A DNA stretch of 64,000 nt from Ziziphus jujuba (taxonomy: Eukaryota; Streptophyta; Magnoliopsida; Rosales; Rhamnaceae), in assembly GCF_031755915.1 (NCBI RefSeq), contig NC_083387.1:10685001-10749000 (forward strand), given 5' to 3'. Shown in pieces: positions 49,119 through 60,509 of the stretch. Position 1 is the first letter of the stretch, and each line of letters begins with the position of its first letter. The notes below the pieces were generated by a model. That model was not told the origin of the DNA. It did not search any database and saw only the letters and a list, made by a program, of their open reading frames with translations. Made by a program: the position numbers and the translations under genes.

Positions 49119-49500
49119 TGTGTTAAAATTGGTATTGGTGGGGGGAGGTTTGGAAAGTAGCTAGAGAAGGTATATGGATATTGATTATGCAGAGAAATTA
49201 TTTTGTTGCTGTTGAAAAGGAGAGAAAGAAAATTGATTAGTTAGTTTCGGTTGAAATCACATTGGAGGGTTTGAGACCCTTTATAAGCTGCTACATGGGA
49301 AGTAGAGGAATACTACGTCGAAGTTTAAATGTATACGTATTGAACAGTGATATTTTGAATTATCCATGTGGGAAAGCAAACATATACGATGAAAATTTTA
49401 ATTAATTAGCGTGCAGTATATATTAGTTTATAGTTTAGAGGTGGGAGTGTAACTCTAATTACGTATGCATTATAATTACCTGCAATGATTAAACCCCTTC
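49119..49500 (-). promoter_or_regulatory. promoter of CYP74 copy 2
   Basis: Matches the copy 1 promoter. A good TATA element (TTATAAAG on the coding strand) is at about 49279-49286, some 160 bases before the ATG. At the G-box position the hexamer is CATGTG (49365-49370), a variant also known to bind MYC-type factors. Confidence 0.45.
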
Positions 49501-50320
49501 TCCTCACCATTTCAAATAGGGCTGGTAAATTTCGAGATGACACCATAACTTGATAAGTAAAATCTGATATAACATATTAACTTTATAGGAATCTCCGTGT
49601 TCGGTTAGTTGTATCGTATCAAGTATCTATCGCAAATTTTAATAGGGTTTAATAAATTAATGGGTGTTAATGGATGGAATATGTTAGTTCACCATAAGTT
49701 TATTAGATGTATTAATTAAGTTATTTTTTTCATTATAGACATAATTTTAAAAGTATTTAGATTAATATTCAACATATATTTTTTTACATTCCTTTTTAAG
49801 ATACGAAACAAATATGTCCATTTTTAAATTAAAAGAAAAGAAGCAGAAGAAGAAAACATCGTTTTTCAATCAACAAACCAAATTGGAAAAGTGGTAGATG
49901 ATGAAGGGAGGCCTAGAAAATGAATGGTCTATCTGTTTGGAAATTGAGGATGATAAGGAAGATAATCAATTAAAGGGAAGACTATCAAAGAAAAAACTTC
50001 AAAAATGAAGCTTTATATAGCCGAAAATGTCAAGATTATCATAATTAACTAGTCTTTTGAATAACCAATAGAAATAGATAAATTGGTAAGGTATTTGGAC
50101 TTTGACCAATAGCATAAAGGTTGAAGTTTTACCATTGCCCAGGTCAAAAGCTCAATATACTTACAAAACTATAAATATATATGTATGTATATATGTAAAG
50201 TCTTTTCTTTATCATAGATTTTCTGATTTAATTAAATTTAGAATGTTTATTTGAAAAATACTTATTGGTTGGTTGTATTATCAAAATATGATTTAATAAT
50301 CAATGCTATCTCCATTTAGA

Positions 50321-51303
50321 GCCGGATCCTCTGTCCCCATTTTGGTGTCCCCAAGCCTATCCCCCAGTTAATCAATGCTATCTCATTTTAAAAAATAACA
50401 CTCGATCATTTTTTACGGTCAGTTTATTATATTTTCTACTGTTTTTTTAACCCTAAAATACTCCTTTTTCTTTTTGCCTTTGAATGTCGCGCAGCCATAC
50501 CGGTATTCATCAAACCGTAATACCTTCAATTACCAATAGATAGAAGAGAGAAAATGTATGTTTTGAAAGTGGGGTTTATTTGGATGGTTGGGTTCGGATT
50601 TTCTTCAATTTTAAATATATATATATCCAGAGATTTGGGTATGGTTCAACAAATCTGAAGATATAAGTATGTATATTTTCGTTGTCTGGTTTGATGGGAT
50701 GAGAATTTTATGCAACAATCGTTTGAAGTTGCCTAGAAAATGATGCTTTTGAGTCCTTTTGGATTGAGCTTACCACCATATACATTTTGATTGAACCCGC
50801 GAGTTTTAATTCTTTGACTTTAACAACAAAAGGAGGAAAAAAAAAACAAAAAAAAAAAGAGATTTATAAAGGATCTTTCAGGTTTAAAAATAATAATAAA
50901 AATTATTATCAAATGCTAAATTTTGATGAAATTTTATAATTCAAAGATTTCCAATAACGTAAATAATTTTTATTTTTTTTGGGGGGGAAATAAATATTCT
51001 ATAAATTTGCTTCAATGAGGGATGTGAATTAAATTTTACTGAAATGAATATAAAATTTGAAAATTGGTGGAAATGATGTTGGTAATCAAAGCAATTAAAG
51101 TTTGATGAATGCCGATATGGCTGTGCGGCATTCAAAGGCTAAAAAAAAAAGGAGTATTTTAAAGTTAAAAAAAAAAAAAGAAGTAAAAATTATAATAAAC
51201 TGACAGTAAAAGATGAGTGTTATTTTTTAAAATGAGGGGGCATTGATTGATTGGGAGGACAGGTTTGGGGACATCAAAATGGGGACAGAGGATCCAGCTC
51301 CGG
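50321..51303. mobile_element. ~1-kb foldback / MITE-like element
   Basis: The left end GCCGGATCCTCTGTCCCC and the right end GGGGACAGAGGATCCAGCTC form terminal inverted repeats that continue imperfectly for about 215 bases. Paired words include TTTTAAAAAATAACACTC, GTCAGTTTATTATA, AAAATACTCCTTTTT and GCCTTTGAATG. The roughly 500-base interior has no coding frame. The flanks share GGTTGGTTGTATTAT (50268 and 51302), which may be a long target duplication or an older repeat. The superfamily is not determined. Confidence 0.75.
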
Positions 51304-51640
51304 TTGGTTGTATTATTAAAATATGATTTAAATTAAAATTTAAAAATGTAAGATATAATGTGACAACCGTTACATCTACCATGTAAAAATCTCCCATTTA
51401 ATAAAGTTAGAGATTCCGACACTAAAATTTTTTTGTATATATATATATATATTCGACAATATGGGAAGGAGGATTTTAGTACTGGGTTTTGAATCTAAAT
51501 CTGCTATAAATATGTAGATTGCCAAATCGATGCCAGTGGATCCATCACTAGGGGTTGCAAGAGCATGCTAATTTCTACTTTTCCAACCTTTTTTTTATTT
51601 TTTTTAAAATAAAAAATAAGTCTTTGAATTGTAGACATTT

Positions 51641-52664
51641 GATCTATTCTCTTGAGTGCTGCTGCCAAATTATGCTAGAAGCAATGTTCTAAAGAGCACC
51701 AAAAGGCACCACCTAGGTGCTTCTAGGCTTGATGCCTTTAAATAAAGCCTCACATAATTATAAGGATTGGGAAAAGGCAGTCAATTTTGTGTTGATTGCC
51801 TAATGCCCATCTACGTGAGAAAAGGTACGAGCCTTTTTGTTAAATTTTTAATTTTTTTTAATATTATTTTTTGTAGAAAAGTTCAAAAAAATATTTTATA
51901 AAAAATGAGAAAAGAAAAAAAAACAATAAATAATAAAAAAAGTATTGTTAAAAAATAGAAACTTTTTTAAGATTAAGTTTTTTTTTTAAAAAAAAAAAGC
52001 AAAAATATAATGTATAAAGATTAAAAAATTAGAAAGAAAAATTAATAATAAAAAAAAGAGAATGAAATAAAATTATATAAGCAAAAGACGTTGACATCAA
52101 CACTATTGCACTCACATTTTTTTTTTTTTAAATCCACGCTTTCAAAAGATAAAAAAAATAATAATAAATTAGAGACTTTACTAGCAAATGATGTTGATAA
52201 TACACAATCATGGATTGTTGAGAGTTGTGAAGATGATGAAAATGAGGACAAGAGGGAGAATATAACTTATCACCTAGAAAAGGTTATATAAATGCACAAA
52301 TTGATGTTAGGGCATCCAAGGAAAATAATTTTGTATCAAAAAGCATGGAAGATGAGTTGGATAGATAAGAAGATACTAAATTGGAGTTCGATAAAGAATT
52401 AGGCGATAAAGAATTAGGCCTGCAATATATAATGCATGCGATTTGAAACTAATTTTTTTATTTAGAATATGGAAAATATTAATTTTCCATAAATCTATTA
52501 TGATCAAGGTTTTAAATATCAGTATCAATGAAAATATAGAATGTACAAAATATGAAAATATTGTGGAAATATCAAAAATTATCAAATATAGATAAAAATT
52601 AATAAAAATTAGCAAATATCATTTCTCTTGATTAAAAATAATAATACTAGAAAAATTAAAAAAG
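51641..52664. other. AT-rich region with possible decayed transposon
   Basis: GCACCAAAAGGCACCACCTA followed by GGTGCTTCTAGG (51697-51730) resembles the AGGC/GCCT-rich terminal sequences of some plant DNA transposons. A short acidic frame at 52186-52290 (WIVESCEDDENED) could be the tail of a transposase. Neither is strong enough to name a family. Confidence 0.3.
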
Positions 52665-53427
52665 AAAAAAAAAACGCATAAGATAAAGATAGAACCAACC
52701 AAACAAGAAAATTTTAAATGAAGTAAATTGTTTTAAGTCCTAATTTGCTTGGCCGTGTTACATTGGAAAGAGAGCTAAAAAATGAAAATTTTGCCGTTGT
52801 ATGCATTTTAATTTTTTGGAGGCCCTGTTTTATGTATTTATTTTGATGAAACTTTTATATGCAATTGTTATATGATTAATGTAATATAATTGCATCCATA
52901 ACAAATGAAAATAAACTTTCAGATTTAGGATTCAATCCTCAATTTAGATGAAAATTTTCCATCTCTTAAGTTATTTTAAAATTATAATATATGTAGATAT
53001 ATAGACATATATATAATATAACAAAGAGTAACATTGTGTGTTATCAGTGGTGATTATTATCATCCTATATGACAGTAAATTTAATATTTATGTGGTTTTT
53101 ATATATACATGGAATCTACTATATAGGCTGTTTTTACTTATATATAAATGGGATCTCCTGTTCTGTAGAATGGTGACAAACATTATTATTCTATAACAAA
53201 TCATTTATCATTGAACAGTTAACAACATTTATTTAAGATCCACAAACTTTTGTAACCGTTACATATAATACCTTCTTGAACAATACTACAAGTACCATTT
53301 CATATATCAACATAACTACCAAAAGTATATATATTGTTATTTGATTGATTTATATTTAATAGCTCTTATCCCTTCAAAAGTTTACTTATTTATTTTTAGA
53401 TTATATTAATATATTAACTAATCAAAT

Positions 53428-53469
<42 letters not shown>

Positions 53470-53940
53470 TTGATAAACATATCAAATACATATACTTCTT
53501 GGTAAACTTATCGATATACTAGACAGTGACAGAAACGTTGCTTTACTTTCTCTTATTCTGATTTCTTCCATTAACCAAAACTTTTGTAAGCGCTTGCAAC
53601 AAGGACGAAAATGTTGGGAATCATATTTGCTGAAAGATCTTATTTCCGATCTTACCAATTCGCCCTAGAAGTTGGAACATAATGTCTGAAGTACAATCCA
53701 TACAGAGTTTTCCAAGAAAATGGAGTAGGACTCGTTGGCCTAAGGCCTCGATCCCCATTTTTATTTTTTATTTTTTATTTTATTATTATTTTTTTTTTTT
53801 GGGGGGGTGGGGAATGGCCTCATCCTTAACTACTTAAAACAAAGCCATGTGGATGTGTTTGTATGATAGCTTTACCCCCAGATGCTTAACCAAAGATCCA
53901 CTGCCATAACGCATGCTAACCCATCTAAAAGAATAGCCAC
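52665..53940 (-). pseudogene. second PAC2 3'-end fragment (copy C), interrupted
   Basis: The left part (52665-52805) matches the PAC2 3' flank: AACCAACCAAACAAG, CTAATTTGCTTGGCC, CATTGGAAAGAGAGCTAAAA. After about 800 unrelated AT-rich bases the match resumes at 53665-53935: CTAGAAGTTGGAACATAATG, CAGAGTTTTCCAAGAAAATG, then AAAGCCATGTGG and TACCCCCAGATGCTTAACCAAAG. It is more diverged than copy A. The coding end is not readable. Confidence 0.6.
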
Positions 53941-54023
53941 CCAAAAAAAAAACTAAAAAAAACAAAAAAAAAAGGAATAATGCAGGCTTATAATAAGATT
54001 TTCAACTTTCACTGTTGTTATAC

Positions 54024-54168
54024 AGGAGTTACAGTTAAAGGTATCGGTGAAGGTCTTTTTGCAGGTACTCTGGGTCGAACTCAGATTCCAGATGAAAGAA
54101 GAAGGCAAAGAGATGGTGTTGAATTACATCTAAAAAAAATGATGTTGAAAACTGATGACAACAGATAA
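54024..54168 (+). pseudogene. unidentified exon-like tail, convergent with PAC2
   Basis: After an acceptor-like TTGTTATACAG at 54014-54024, a plus-strand frame reads VKGIGEGLFAGTLG..., then a basic ERRRQRD segment, to a stop at 54166-54168. The duplicate at about 45019-45117 reads KGIGEGLFAGTPVEVG... with RRKQRD and a different end. The shared peptide core across two diverged copies suggests former coding sequence. No upstream exons were found and I do not recognise the protein. Confidence 0.35.
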
Positions 54169-54418
54169 TATAATAAGAATAAAAAAATCAAAAGATATAA
54201 GATATAGACCCAACCAAACAAGGAAATATTAAAATGAAATAACCTCTCAAAATAATAATTTGGACTAATTTGTTGGCTGGATCACATTGGAATGAGAGAC
54301 AAAAAGAAAAATTATGCTGTTATATGCATACAACTCAACCATTCCAGCATTTCTATGATGCGTATTCTTTCCTCTCTGCTGGCATATTTTATCTCGGGCC
54401 TTTAATTGTCCATTCAGC

Positions 54419-54878
54419 CTAGAACATAGACATGTCTGGGGGCGGTCCGTACACAGTTTTCCAAGAAAACGGAATGACCCATTTGCCTCCATTATTACCT
54501 AAACAAAAGTCATTAAGATGTGTAAGTATCACAGCTTTACCTCCAAATGCTTTTAACCAAAGGTCCACCAAAAACCATTCCAAGAGATTTACCCATGCAC
54601 GATAAGAATTTCAACTACCTTTTGCTAATCTAGAAATGTGTCAAATGAAATGACATATCATATGAAATAAATGCTGCAAGAAATATCCACATATAATAAT
54701 GTAATGCAACATAATGTCGAATGGAGGATATTAGAGCATTTAAGAAAAAATATTGGATTAGATTAAATAAAGAGATATCGAGGCTTTGAATCACAGCAAC
54801 AAGCTATGTCTCTAAGTTGAAACAAGAGCCTTCTCCCAGACAATGATGTTTGGACAGAAAAAAATAAAAAATAAAAAC

Positions 54879-54911
<33 letters not shown>

Positions 54912-57900
54912 GGAGGGGGTTTTAAACCGACAATTTTGAGAGACTAAATAAACCAAAAATATCCCACCTCAGAAGTATATGATTTAGGGAAGAATCCCAG
55001 TGCAGATTCAGCAAAGAAAGAATATTACCAAGATCAAATAGTGAACCTGAACTTTTATCAAATTTTGCGAACAATTAATGCAATGGAACTTTTTTTTTTT
55101 TTTTTTTTTGGGTAAAAAAAGCACCCACTTGCAAAAGCAAGTGAAACCAAATGCAGACGAGTAGAAAAATGATATCACATGATACCTCCAATACAATAGT
55201 TCAAGGAATAAGAATATGATAACTAGGGATTTCGTAACAACAAGTCTACCATTTCTCACAGGACTACCCTTCACCTTAAAGCCTCTAGCTGAGGGGTTGG
55301 GGGAACATGTAACACCATCAATCTAGAAAAAGAAGCTCACCATGGGACTTACTGGGATTGAGATCTAGAAATTTGCATACTGCCTCAGCCAAATGGAAAG
55401 CTTCAGGCATGTTGTCCCCTTCTGAACAGTAGCATAGTAAGCAGGTGACCTTCAAACCTTTGGCCTGATAAATAGACAATAGCACAGAAATTTTGGTAAA
55501 TCAATTTCATTTATAGTCAAAATATTATTTTTCAGATATCATATGGTTATAATATTCAAATCTCTGCCGTACTTACTAAAATCGTTTATCATCTTGAATA
55601 TTTATAGTGTGCATAATGGTGCAGGGAGTGAGGACGACGAGAGAGTTGGCTGAACAAGAGTAAATAGACACTAAGAAATCAAGACTGACAAAGGGCTTTT
55701 TCAGAATGTCCACATTTTCCTGAGACCATAAGAATGCTCATTTTTGAAACATTAGGAGGTGAGAGAGGAAGTTGGACACAATGAGTACACATAGTTATTT
55801 ATGTTTCAAATCAGATATAGGCTGTGGAGAGGAGAAGTCCACAAAATTACAAAAATAAAGTTGTTAGGGTGAAAAGAAGTAGAAGTAGACTACTTGCAAA
55901 ATGATCAACTTGGGTTTTCTGTCAGCAATTGTTATGACCTTTACTGGAAAGCACAATATACTTCTAAAGTATAGAAATTGCGTGGAAAAGGATAAAAAAT
56001 ATTAAGAAAACGTTACAGGATTGGGAAAAAAATAAATTTACGTCTTAGTAAGGAATTATAAAACCTAAAATGGCAAAATCCTTTTTTTTTTCCCTTCTTT
56101 ATTTGATTATTATTCTTTATCTTGTGGCACGCTTTCCAAAAATTACCTTCAAACAGGAATAAAGTGCAGCAAAAGGCAAACTTGCATAATAATCTTCATC
56201 ATCTTCTTGGTCATCTTCGAAAGGCAAGTTCTCATCCTGAGAGACACTACCTTCAGCCAAATTACTAAGATACTTCCATCTCCTCTGATCAGGGTTAAAT
56301 TCCTGCAGCCTTTTCCACCCAAAAGTTTCACAGTAATCATCTGTTCCATCCTTATTGGCGCTAGATAGGTAATGTACCTGCAAACCACTGGTATGCAGCC
56401 AATATCTAAGCCAACATCTAGAAAACATATATGAAACTGATGATGGACCGGGTGATCACTTGGATCATATTGCCCAGATAGCAAAATAATAATCATTAAC
56501 TGTCACTTAAGATTGAGACTGCTGAAAGAGAATGGCAACTGCTTTATAATAGCCTTATGGTTCCTGACATGCATTATAAAGTACACATTCTGCACGAAGA
56601 CTTAAAACCAAAATTCTATTTCACTTCCCAATCAAACTCTTTTGGATTCAGGAAGATGTTACTAGATTTTTTCTACACTTTAATTACTCAGCTCTGAACA
56701 AATATTATAACCAAAACAGGATACACAATATAACAGAATAAGAAATTGCTGCAAAGACTGGACATGCAGCAGTTGCAGAAACAAAGAACACAGATGGCCA
56801 CAAGAAGAAGAGATAGGATACAAGGACATGTCTTTTAAGTGCCTTAGCACTCGGGTGACTGTATTGTATGGCATTCCCGAAGTTAATAGAATAGCAAAGT
56901 TTAGAATAACAAAAAAGTAGCTGAAAATAAGATTAATGCTCTTCATACCTTGATGTATCAATTCTCTGCCACCTCCCAAAATCTAAGCTAGAGAGCACAA
57001 TAACATGGTTTTTTCCACTAGTGAAAGCAAAATCCGCCAAATTTTTGGCAAATTCAACCATTGTCCCCTGATTGAATGATCATTTCAAACTTCATATATC
57101 ATTTTAAGATTCAAAAATTAGTGTACTACAGGAAAATAAAATGCATCAAGAAGCAGCAGAAATGCAATAGAGACCCTCCCACCCTAAACCCCGACCCCAC
57201 CAAAAAAAATCAAAAAAACAAAAAAACAAAAAAGAGGAAGGGTAAAATGACAACTAGAACAACAATAAATTTTTCAACCTAGAAGTTTCTAGCGGGTAGC
57301 ATCTAACTGATGGTCAAACAATGTATTTTAAGCCTCATCTATCCAAACCACCAATAGTTTCCCAGCGCTCAGAACCACACTAAAAAAAATAAATAAATAA
57401 ATAAAAATAAAATAAAAAATAGAGAGAGAGATTCTACTGTTAATATGACAAAGAGCATTGTGAGCGCACTAATTACCAAATGTTAGACATATTCCCATTC
57501 AAGCAAACTCACCAGCACGTCAGAAGAAATCTACTGTTGGTTTCCTAGACGTATTGCAAATTTCAAATAATTTCATTGAGATCAAAACATAGGTCTTCTA
57601 CTTATCACATCAACCATACGATAGGATTAAAAAAAAAATTGAAAAAAAGTTCAGATAAATTCTAAAAGTGGATGTTTTTCTCGTTTAAGTGTACCTTAAC
57701 AACTGGTGACCTTTGTTGAAGAAGAGTCAATGCATTAGAAGTCGACTCGTAAGCTGCAAACCCAAGTAACAAAATAAATAAATAAATAACTAAAATTTCT
57801 ATGCTTCAAAATCATATTCCTTAAAAGCTTTTTCTTATAGGACTTTATGAGATTTACAAGAAATCAAAGACAAAATTTTATTACTGTCAAACATATTGTA

Positions 57901-57946
57901 TTAGTCACTTCGATTCACAGCAGAAATGAGAAAGTTGCAAATTAGA

Positions 57947-57985
<39 letters not shown>

Positions 57986-58502
57986 GAAAGTTAAGAACCT
58001 TCAAGAGGAAGAGCAAGGTCGCCTTGTGGAACAGGACCATATGCGTCATTTCCAACACAGGGCAGAACAAAGGGACTATCCAAATATCCAACTCTCTCTG
58101 CTCTCATCGTCGACGCCAAAAGATCCACCGCAAGCTGTCCCACATTCCCAATCGACAACGCAGGCTGAACCACCCACATTTCAAATTTATATCAACCATA
58201 ATAGTTCGTTATCCTTTCAGTTTGATTGCCGAGAAAAAACAATATAACATCCAAAAAAAAAAAAAAAGAAAAAGAAAAATCGAAAATTTTCCAGTTTATT
58301 TTTAATTTCCATACATTTTCTCATTAACCAAACAGATAATTATCATTGAAATGCTGGAATAAACCCTAGCTTAACATAAACATGGCCAATATAAATGGAA
58401 GAGGAAGAATTAAGGGTAAACGGTTAGAAAAATCGAACAGACCAGTACAAGAGTTGAGCACTCGTCGTGAAAGCGTTTGCCTTCTTCATGAATGAATTCC
58501 AT
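54419..58502 (-). CDS. PAC2: proteasome assembly chaperone 2 (7 exons)
   Basis: Exons in transcript order: 58502-58443, 58164-57999, 57753-57695, 57067-56949, 56405-56147, 55464-55341, 54498-54419. They total 867 nt (288 residues) with consistent phases and GT-AG junctions. PAC2 (PSMG2; Clast3 in animals) pairs with PAC1 and helps arrange the alpha-subunit ring of the 20S proteasome. Seen: PALSIGNVGQLAVDLLAST at the start of exon 2, the human-like VLPCVGNDAYGP, HVIVLSSLD in exon 4, RYWLHTSG opening exon 5, an acidic stretch (DDQEDDEDYY) late in exon 5, CYCSEGDNMPEAFHLAE in exon 6, and the plant C-terminus KWVIPFSWKTVYGPPPDMS in exon 7. The last intron is 842 bases. Exon 6 has a tandem alternative donor. 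Human PAC2 is 264 residues. Confidence 0.93.
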
Positions 58503-60470
58503 TTGCGATAGAGATTCAGTGAACTCTACTCTGTACTCTGTGATCGGTCGGTTTCTCAGACTGTGCCTCAGCTCCAAATGAACTTCTACGACTTGGTGAA
58601 CAAGAAGCAGAGGAGAGCAGCAACTAGTAGTAGAAGAATTGAGTGTTTGGGTCTAGCTCTCTTTTGTTATTTGGGTTTGGCTCTGGCAAACGTCAATTTA
58701 TTTCTATGGGCCTCATTTCTGGAGTGGGTTGGGTTCAACTAATTGCTTGGGTTGGGATACGGGCCTCAAAGAGTCAAAAGGTTGTAATGTTGGAAAATTA
58801 ATTGGGCCTATGTATATGATTCATGATTTTTTTTTTTCAATTTTTTTTTTATTTTATTTATGTGATAACGGGAGTGTAAAATTTTTCGAACTCGTGCTTT
58901 CATGCGCACAAATTGAAATATTCTACCACTAGAGTTAATCCATTTTCATTGAGAGTGAAATTTGAACTTGGAAAACAAATGACTTTTAACTTGTAATAAT
59001 GTTACAATTATAACTAGTTTTACTGTTAGCATCTGTTTGTTATAACTCTTTGTTGGTACAGAAGCTATTCTCAATGGTTAAAAGTTCGTTTTTCATCAAA
59101 TTAAAGTCTTAAATAAGCATTTGTTTAAAAAAAAAAACAAAAAAAAGTTGGTCTCCGAATTGTTATTTGGTCTTACAAGCTAGTATCTGGATCTTTTTTT
59201 TTTCTTTTTTCGGTATTTTAGTCCCAAATTCATTAAAACATTGCATCATCGATCCCTAAAAATCATTTGGTCCAAAATATACCATCAAACACAAATGAGC
59301 CTCGAATAAAAAATAAATTTTGTATTCTCACATATCCTTCTCTCTCAAAGTTTAGAGATCAATTTATAACACCAACATACAATGTTAGTAACCCATATTA
59401 ATAACAACAACAATAAAAAAAATAATAATAATGATAATTATAATTACAACAATTTATCATTCATTTTAGAACATATAAAGTGGCAAAGAACATAGAAGAA
59501 AATTATTATTATTATTATATGTAAAACTTGCAAGATGGAATAAAGGAACAACGAACTATAAAATGAAGGTATGTTGGCGAAATTGAATGCTGAAATTGCA
59601 CTTAGCTGGCCATCTTTCAATAAACCTATACATGCAACCCTTAAAACATAGAGATATAAGTTTGTGAAATAACAAATGTAAATCAAGCTGTAATGCTTAT
59701 CCAAAGACAAGTGGCAAGAAAAGGAAATAAAAGGCAAAGGATCAAAAGAAAGAGGGGGATAATTTTGACTGTCAACAATTAATAATATTATCTTTATTAT
59801 TTACTTTTATTATTATTAATATTATCATCATCATCATTATTATCATTATCATGGGGTATTAACATTATTAGTCTGCCTAACTCATATAAGATTTTACAAG
59901 TTGGTCTTTAAACTTTGAAAGAGATAAGTAAGGACATGTGTGTTTAACGGTATATATTTTGGATGAAATGATATTATAGGGCTAACAGTACCATATTTTG
60001 ACAGATTTGAGAATTAAAATGTCAATAAAAAAAATAATTATCAACTTGTAACATTTGATATAGTTTAGGGACCAAGAATGTAATTAACTCTTAGAGTTAT
60101 GCATGTTTGATAAAAGTCAAATAGTTCAATAAATCATAGATGTCTAATTTATTGAAACTTTGAATTTTGCTTGGGATGGGGATTCAAATCTCTGCCAGGA
60201 AATAATAGACTTTGTGACTCGACTATTATTGAATCCTCATAGTTGTAGGGATTTATATTTCTCGCAAAAATGTATGAAAATGAAAATTTAGGTTTGATGC
60301 TTCTGTACTAGGTCCAATTAGTAATGCATGTATACCCAAAATTCAAGTTGGATCAATCAGAGCAAAACTATTATATTACGTCATATATGTGACCAACTGA
60401 CCTAGTGCAACTTAGGCTTCCCATTTTATGGGTTTTTATCAAGAATGTTCAACTACAATTGACAAATATT

Positions 60471-60472
<2 letters not shown>
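58503..60472. other. PAC2 upstream region and intergenic DNA
   Basis: The first about 180 bases should contain the PAC2 leader and promoter; the region is relatively G+C-rich to about 58700. Beyond that are AT-rich repeats, including GTCCC/GGGAC-type dispersed plant repeat motifs (59210-59290 and 59888-60090). No exon was found. Confidence 0.5.

Positions 60473-60506
<34 letters not shown>
60473..60506 (+). repeat. (AG)17 microsatellite
   Basis: Thirty-four uninterrupted bases of AG. It is a likely polymorphic marker. Confidence 0.95.

Positions 60507-60509
<3 letters not shown>

Larger units (their letters stand above)
46346..51640. repeat. segmental duplication unit 2 (around CYP74 copy 2)
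   Basis: Same-orientation counterpart of 21813-30100, covering the 3' flank, the CYP74 copy, its promoter and distal upstream sequence. It is shorter than unit 1, lacking the extra tandem repeat and the orphan promoter, but it carries its own foldback element at 50321-51303. Confidence 0.85.

Noticed and set aside
55008..55330. PAC2 last exon immediately after exon 6
   Set aside because: Read-through or a 64-base intron here gives an unrelated hydrophobic tail. The conserved C-terminus with GPPPD is at 54419-54498 behind a proper acceptor.
56149..56496. Alternative frame of PAC2 exon 5
   Set aside because: Starting at the nearer acceptor (GCAG before GTACAT) gives a frame without the conserved PAC2 sequence; the acceptor at 56405 gives RYWLHTSG, which matches the family.
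58024..58305. Plus-strand ORFs at 58.0-58.3 kb
   Set aside because: Antisense to PAC2 exon 2, which has strong family similarity on the minus strand.
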